Part shown: piece by piece, positions 35,208 through 37,473 of the stretch
Position numbering within the stretch: the first letter of the stretch is position 1
Layout: each line of letters begins with the position of its first letter
The notes under the pieces: generated by a model
What the model was told of the DNA's origin: nothing
The model's database searches: none
Seen by the model: only the letters and a program-made list of their open reading frames with translations
Position numbers and translations under genes: made by a program
Origin: Planctomycetota bacterium
GTDB taxonomy: Bacteria > Planctomycetota > GCA-2746535
Assembly: GCA_002746535.1 (NCBI GenBank)
Contig: NVWA01000012.1
Span: forward strand, 119,947-157,419
Direction of reading: 5' to 3'
DNA length: 37,473 nucleotides

Positions 35208-36254
35208 TTAAGTATTATTTTCGTCCATAACACGCATTGATTCCATTAATAATCCTGTTGTTGGAATTTTAATTTCTCTTTCAATTTCGACATCAGTTCG
35301 TTGAAATTGAAATTCTCCATCTTTTTGTTTTACTAATTCGAAAAAGGCTTCTTCATTTGTAAATTTGCCAAATTTAGCTGAATATATTTCTCCACCACAA
35401 ATATTAATAATGGCATCTTCAATGGGAACTTTTAAATGTAGAATGCCAGTACTTGCGGAAGATTTAAAAATTTGAATAATTTCTACTAGCGATAGTGCTG
35501 AGAGTGAGCCGGCAATACCACCTACAAGTTTTTGTTGGGAAACTTTATCATTTGTTGTCTTAATACGATTGGCGAGTAGGCCAAAAAAATATTTGTTTAT
35601 CGCTTGGCTTTCTTGAATCATGCGGTGAAAGGCTGATTTGTTCAAAGCAAGTAAAGTGGTTTTAGTATTTGCAATTACTCTAGTGCTACACGGCTCTTCG
35701 GTAAGCAACGACATTTCTCCAAAACAATCTTCAGGGCCTAATGTGATTAAGCGATTGTATTTATCTTCTTCGTTTTTATCTTTAGCGTAAATATCAACGG
35801 CTCCCATATGTATAATATAAAAGTTTTCGCCGGGATCGCCTATATCAATAATTTGTTGATCCTGCTCAAACTTTTTTAAGTGAATATCTTTTGCAATATT
35901 GTTTAATTCAGAATTATTCATTAGTCGAAATAAAGAAAACCCTTTTAGTTGATCTGCGATTTGAGTGTGAATCTCATTATTTTTTGGTGCCTCAAATAGT
36001 TGAAATGTAACTTTATTTTCAAAGCAAGAAGGACACGAAAAACAGGCCTCTGGATTTTTTGAGTCATATTTATCAAGAGCTTCATTTGCTTTAGTTAGAG
36101 CTAAAAAACACATGGGTTTGTTTATCGGTGGATAGATAGCAGGATAGGAGATTCTAAATTGATCTTTTAATTGATATCCCAAGGGACATTTGCCCGCTTC
36201 GATAACTTCAAGGCGTAATTGTGGTCCTTCGCATGGATATTCTTTGTCGGTCAT
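35208..36254 (-). CDS. TIGR04076-like/cyclic-nucleotide-binding/DUF4388 regulator
   Basis: A 348-residue cytoplasmic protein with three modules. Residues 1-90 or so hold six cysteines (8, 23, 49, 71, 74, 77) and read G-K-C-P-L-G-Y-Q-L-K-D-Q-F, which recalls the small TIGR04076 proteins; a metal site is possible. About 105-235 is a cyclic-nucleotide-binding domain with the phosphate cassette FGEMSLLTEEPCSTR (178-192), Glu180 and Arg192 being the usual contacts. From 245 a DUF4388 (PATAN-like) domain follows: GSLSALSLVEIIQIFKSSAS, then GGEIYSAKFGK. DUF4388 domains occur with response regulators and Ras-like GTPases in myxobacteria and relatives. No DNA-binding helix is seen. The gene is 184 bases upstream of ppdK on the same strand. 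A cAMP-like switch in envelope or motility control is plausible, not shown. Confidence 0.78.
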   Translation of the reverse strand: MTDKEYPCEGPQLRLEVIEAGKCPLGYQLKDQFRISYPAIYPPINKPMCFLALTKANEALDKYDSKNPEACFSCPSCFENKVTFQLFEAPKNNEIHTQIADQLKGFSLFRLMNNSELNNIAKDIHLKKFEQDQQIIDIGDPGENFYIIHMGAVDIYAKDKNEEDKYNRLITLGPEDCFGEMSLLTEEPCSTRVIANTKTTLLALNKSAFHRMIQESQAINKYFFGLLANRIKTTNDKVSQQKLVGGIAGSLSALSLVEIIQIFKSSASTGILHLKVPIEDAIINICGGEIYSAKFGKFTNEEAFFELVKQKDGEFQFQRTDVEIEREIKIPTTGLLMESMRVMDENNT

Positions 36255-36359
36255 AATATAAACACCCTATTTTTAGAGTTTAAAGAATTTTGTAATCAAG
36301 CTCTTTGGATTCTAACCATTTGCTCTTTTCTCGCATTAATAAAATCAGGTTGCTTTCAA

Positions 36360-36375
36360 ATTGACGGTCGTCAAT
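36360..36375. promoter_or_regulatory. 7-base-arm palindrome, likely operator
   Basis: ATTGACG and CGTCAAT flank GT (36360-36375). It sits 45 bases before the 27-codon ORF, where a repressor or activator would bind, and TTGACG could act as a -35. No -10 at 16-18 bases is convincing. The site could also serve the minus-strand regulator gene ending upstream at 36254. Confidence 0.45.
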
Positions 36376-36406
36376 ATAAAATAGTATTTATAGAATAAAT
36401 TGGTCG

Positions 36407-36413
36407 AAGGAGG
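36407..36413 (+). promoter_or_regulatory. Near-perfect Shine-Dalgarno of the 27-codon ORF
   Basis: AAGGAGG lies 7 bases before ATG 36421, the best ribosome site in the window. This is the main reason to believe the small ORF that follows. Confidence 0.7.
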
Positions 36414-36420
36414 CAATTAT

Positions 36421-36504
36421 ATGCCGATAAGAATTAGACTAAAAGTTAGCTTTATAAATTACAAAAAGTCAATAAAATGGGTTTATGCCCGTCATTTAAG
36501 CTAG
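36421..36504 (+). CDS. 27-residue basic small ORF, coupled to the next gene
   Basis: No family recognised. The peptide begins MPIRIRLKVSFINYKK and is strongly basic, with no acidic residue, and has no clear membrane helix. The start is set by AAGGAGG at 36407-36413. The TAG stop at 36502-36504 ends 7 bases before the next ATG (36512), and the AGG in that region is the only ribosome-site-like match for that gene. A ribosome finishing this ORF could therefore restart on the next one. It may be a leader peptide, a small protein in its own right, or a fortuitous frame. Confidence 0.45.
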   Translation: MPIRIRLKVSFINYKKSIKWVYARHLS

Positions 36505-36511
36505 GTTACTT

Positions 36512-37473
36512 ATGCATAGATTTATTCTTAGTTTACTATTACTTCTCTCCATTCCATTTGTGTTTGCTCAGGAAGAAACCAAAGAGCAAAAAGTAGAAAA
36601 GTGGAAAGAATCTCGGATCAAAGAATCTAAGCAAGGTTGGTATTTTCCTTTTGAAGTAGATGCTGATGTTAATGGGTTTCCAGACAATTGGAAACGTTCA
36701 GAAAATCGTTATATGCCTGATGGCATAACTTTAATTTATAGAAATTCAGCAACTATAAAGTTAGATTCAAAAGAGAAAAAGGCTGGTAGGCATTCTTTGT
36801 TTATTCTGCACCAAGGCGTTGGTGTTATTAGTTTAGAAACGGATGTTTTTAATATAGATAACTTTGCCGCATATGAGATTAGCTCTTGGTTTAATTTAGA
36901 TCAAGTTTCTGCAAGTAGAACACAATTGCAGATGGGTGTGTTGTGGTATGATAAAGATAGAAAACAGTTACCAGAAAAAACAGAAGATTCATTCTTAGTT
37001 AAGCATACCCAAGGCTGGGAAAAATTTAAATTGAGAATAAATTTGCTTAATGAGAAAGCGAAATATACAAAATTATATATACGTGTGGATGGTAATGATA
37101 AAAATGGAAAAGTCTGGATAGATGAAGTTCGATTTTATAAGCGTCCGCGAATTATTATCGAGACAAAAAGGGACTTTAATATCTATAACGAAAAAGATCC
37201 CTTTAAGATTAATGTGACAATAAAAGGCCTCGAAAAAGACAAATATTTTCTAGATATTGAAATGATAGATTCCTTTAAAGTAAAAAACTTTAATGTGACT
37301 CAAGAAATAAACTTAGCAAATCTAGATAGTTCAAATCGAAAAGTGCACACTTTTAACATAACCCCAGTATCAAAATTTTCTTTGCTAGACACCCAACGAC
37401 CAGAAAGAAGTTATTTTGTAAAAGGTATCTTTGATGTTGAAATAATATTAAGGGATGATAAAGAAGAGATTGG
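36512..37473 (+). CDS. Secreted protein with CBM-like beta-sandwich, 3' end outside window
   Basis: The frame is open to the right edge (about 320 residues so far). The signal peptide is clear: a basic start, nine leucine/isoleucine-rich residues, and a likely cut after V-F-A. The first 190 residues after that look like a galactose-binding or CBM4/9-like sandwich: W-Y-F-P-F-E-V-D-A-D-V-N-G-F-P-D-N-W, then Y-E-I-S-S-W-F-N-L-D and K-V-W-I-D-E-V-R-F-Y, the usual end of such a domain. A second beta-rich part starts near 215. It could be a carbohydrate-binding or surface protein, with any catalytic part beyond the edge. Translation may depend on the small ORF just upstream. Confidence 0.72.
   Translation, partial: MHRFILSLLLLLSIPFVFAQEETKEQKVEKWKESRIKESKQGWYFPFEVDADVNGFPDNWKRSENRYMPDGITLIYRNSATIKLDSKEKKAGRHSLFILHQGVGVISLETDVFNIDNFAAYEISSWFNLDQVSASRTQLQMGVLWYDKDRKQLPEKTEDSFLVKHTQGWEKFKLRINLLNEKAKYTKLYIRVDGNDKNGKVWIDEVRFYKRPRIIIETKRDFNIYNEKDPFKINVTIKGLEKDKYFLDIEMIDSFKVKNFNVTQEINLANLDSSNRKVHTFNITPVSKFSLLDTQRPERSYFVKGIFDVEIILRDDKEEI

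Overview
The window is AT-rich DNA with short intergenic gaps, and every confident gene is bacterial. The cell is clearly diderm: it encodes lipoproteins, an OmpV/MipA-type barrel, a SurA-like chaperone and GspL/GspM-like pseudopilus parts. Several traits point to the PVC superphylum, most likely Lentisphaerota. These are a pseudopilin with an F-T-I-V-E-L start and no glycine before it, a SUMF1-domain lipoprotein, an ABC permease fused to a CPBP protease, AraC/cupin regulators and a DUF1854 transporter locus. This placement is inference; no rRNA or other decisive marker is present. I saw no tRNA, rRNA, CRISPR array, transposase or phage gene.

Layout. 1-3116: a 5'-truncated AraC regulator, then a GspL/PilM-like and GspM/PilO-like pair. 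3300-7241: a possible unit made of a 48-codon small ORF with its own ribosome site and terminator, an exporter with PH-like, zinc-ribbon and ABC parts, a DUF1854 protein and an AraC/cupin regulator. 7355-8377: a zinc-ribbon membrane protein. 8498-13692 (minus strand): an intradiol dioxygenase gene broken by one amber codon at an iron-ligand tyrosine, an unknown cytoplasmic protein, a large LamG/TPR/LRR/C-type-lectin lipoprotein and a C45 acyltransferase-like hydrolase. 13848-17159 (plus strand): a membrane-anchored SRPBCC protein, a DUF2141-MipA fusion and a SUMF1 lipoprotein. 17237-20991 (minus strand): a compact operon of a SurA-like chaperone, scpB, a hisC-like aminotransferase and a cupin/JmjC oxygenase. 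21303-27105: a fused HyuA-HyuB 5-oxoprolinase, a FeeM-like N-acyl amino acid synthase and a pseudopilin. 27220-28896: cobS and a BtuF-like binding protein, suggesting corrinoid use. 29030-32264: an ABC-2 exporter whose permease carries a CPBP protease. 32348-36254 (minus strand): pyruvate phosphate dikinase and a TIGR04076-like/CNBD/DUF4388 regulator. 36421-37473: a 27-codon small ORF with a near-perfect Shine-Dalgarno, apparently coupled to a secreted protein that runs off the right edge.

How the parts may work together. The GspL/GspM pair and the distant pseudopilin could serve one secretion or pilus machine. The transporter locus at 3300-7241 has no recognisable substrate enzyme beside it, so its small ORF and regulator are the best clues to its role. 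Most other genes are ordinary housekeeping or envelope functions in small transcription units. The items most worth checking are the small ORF before the DUF1854 transporter and the amber codon in the dioxygenase.
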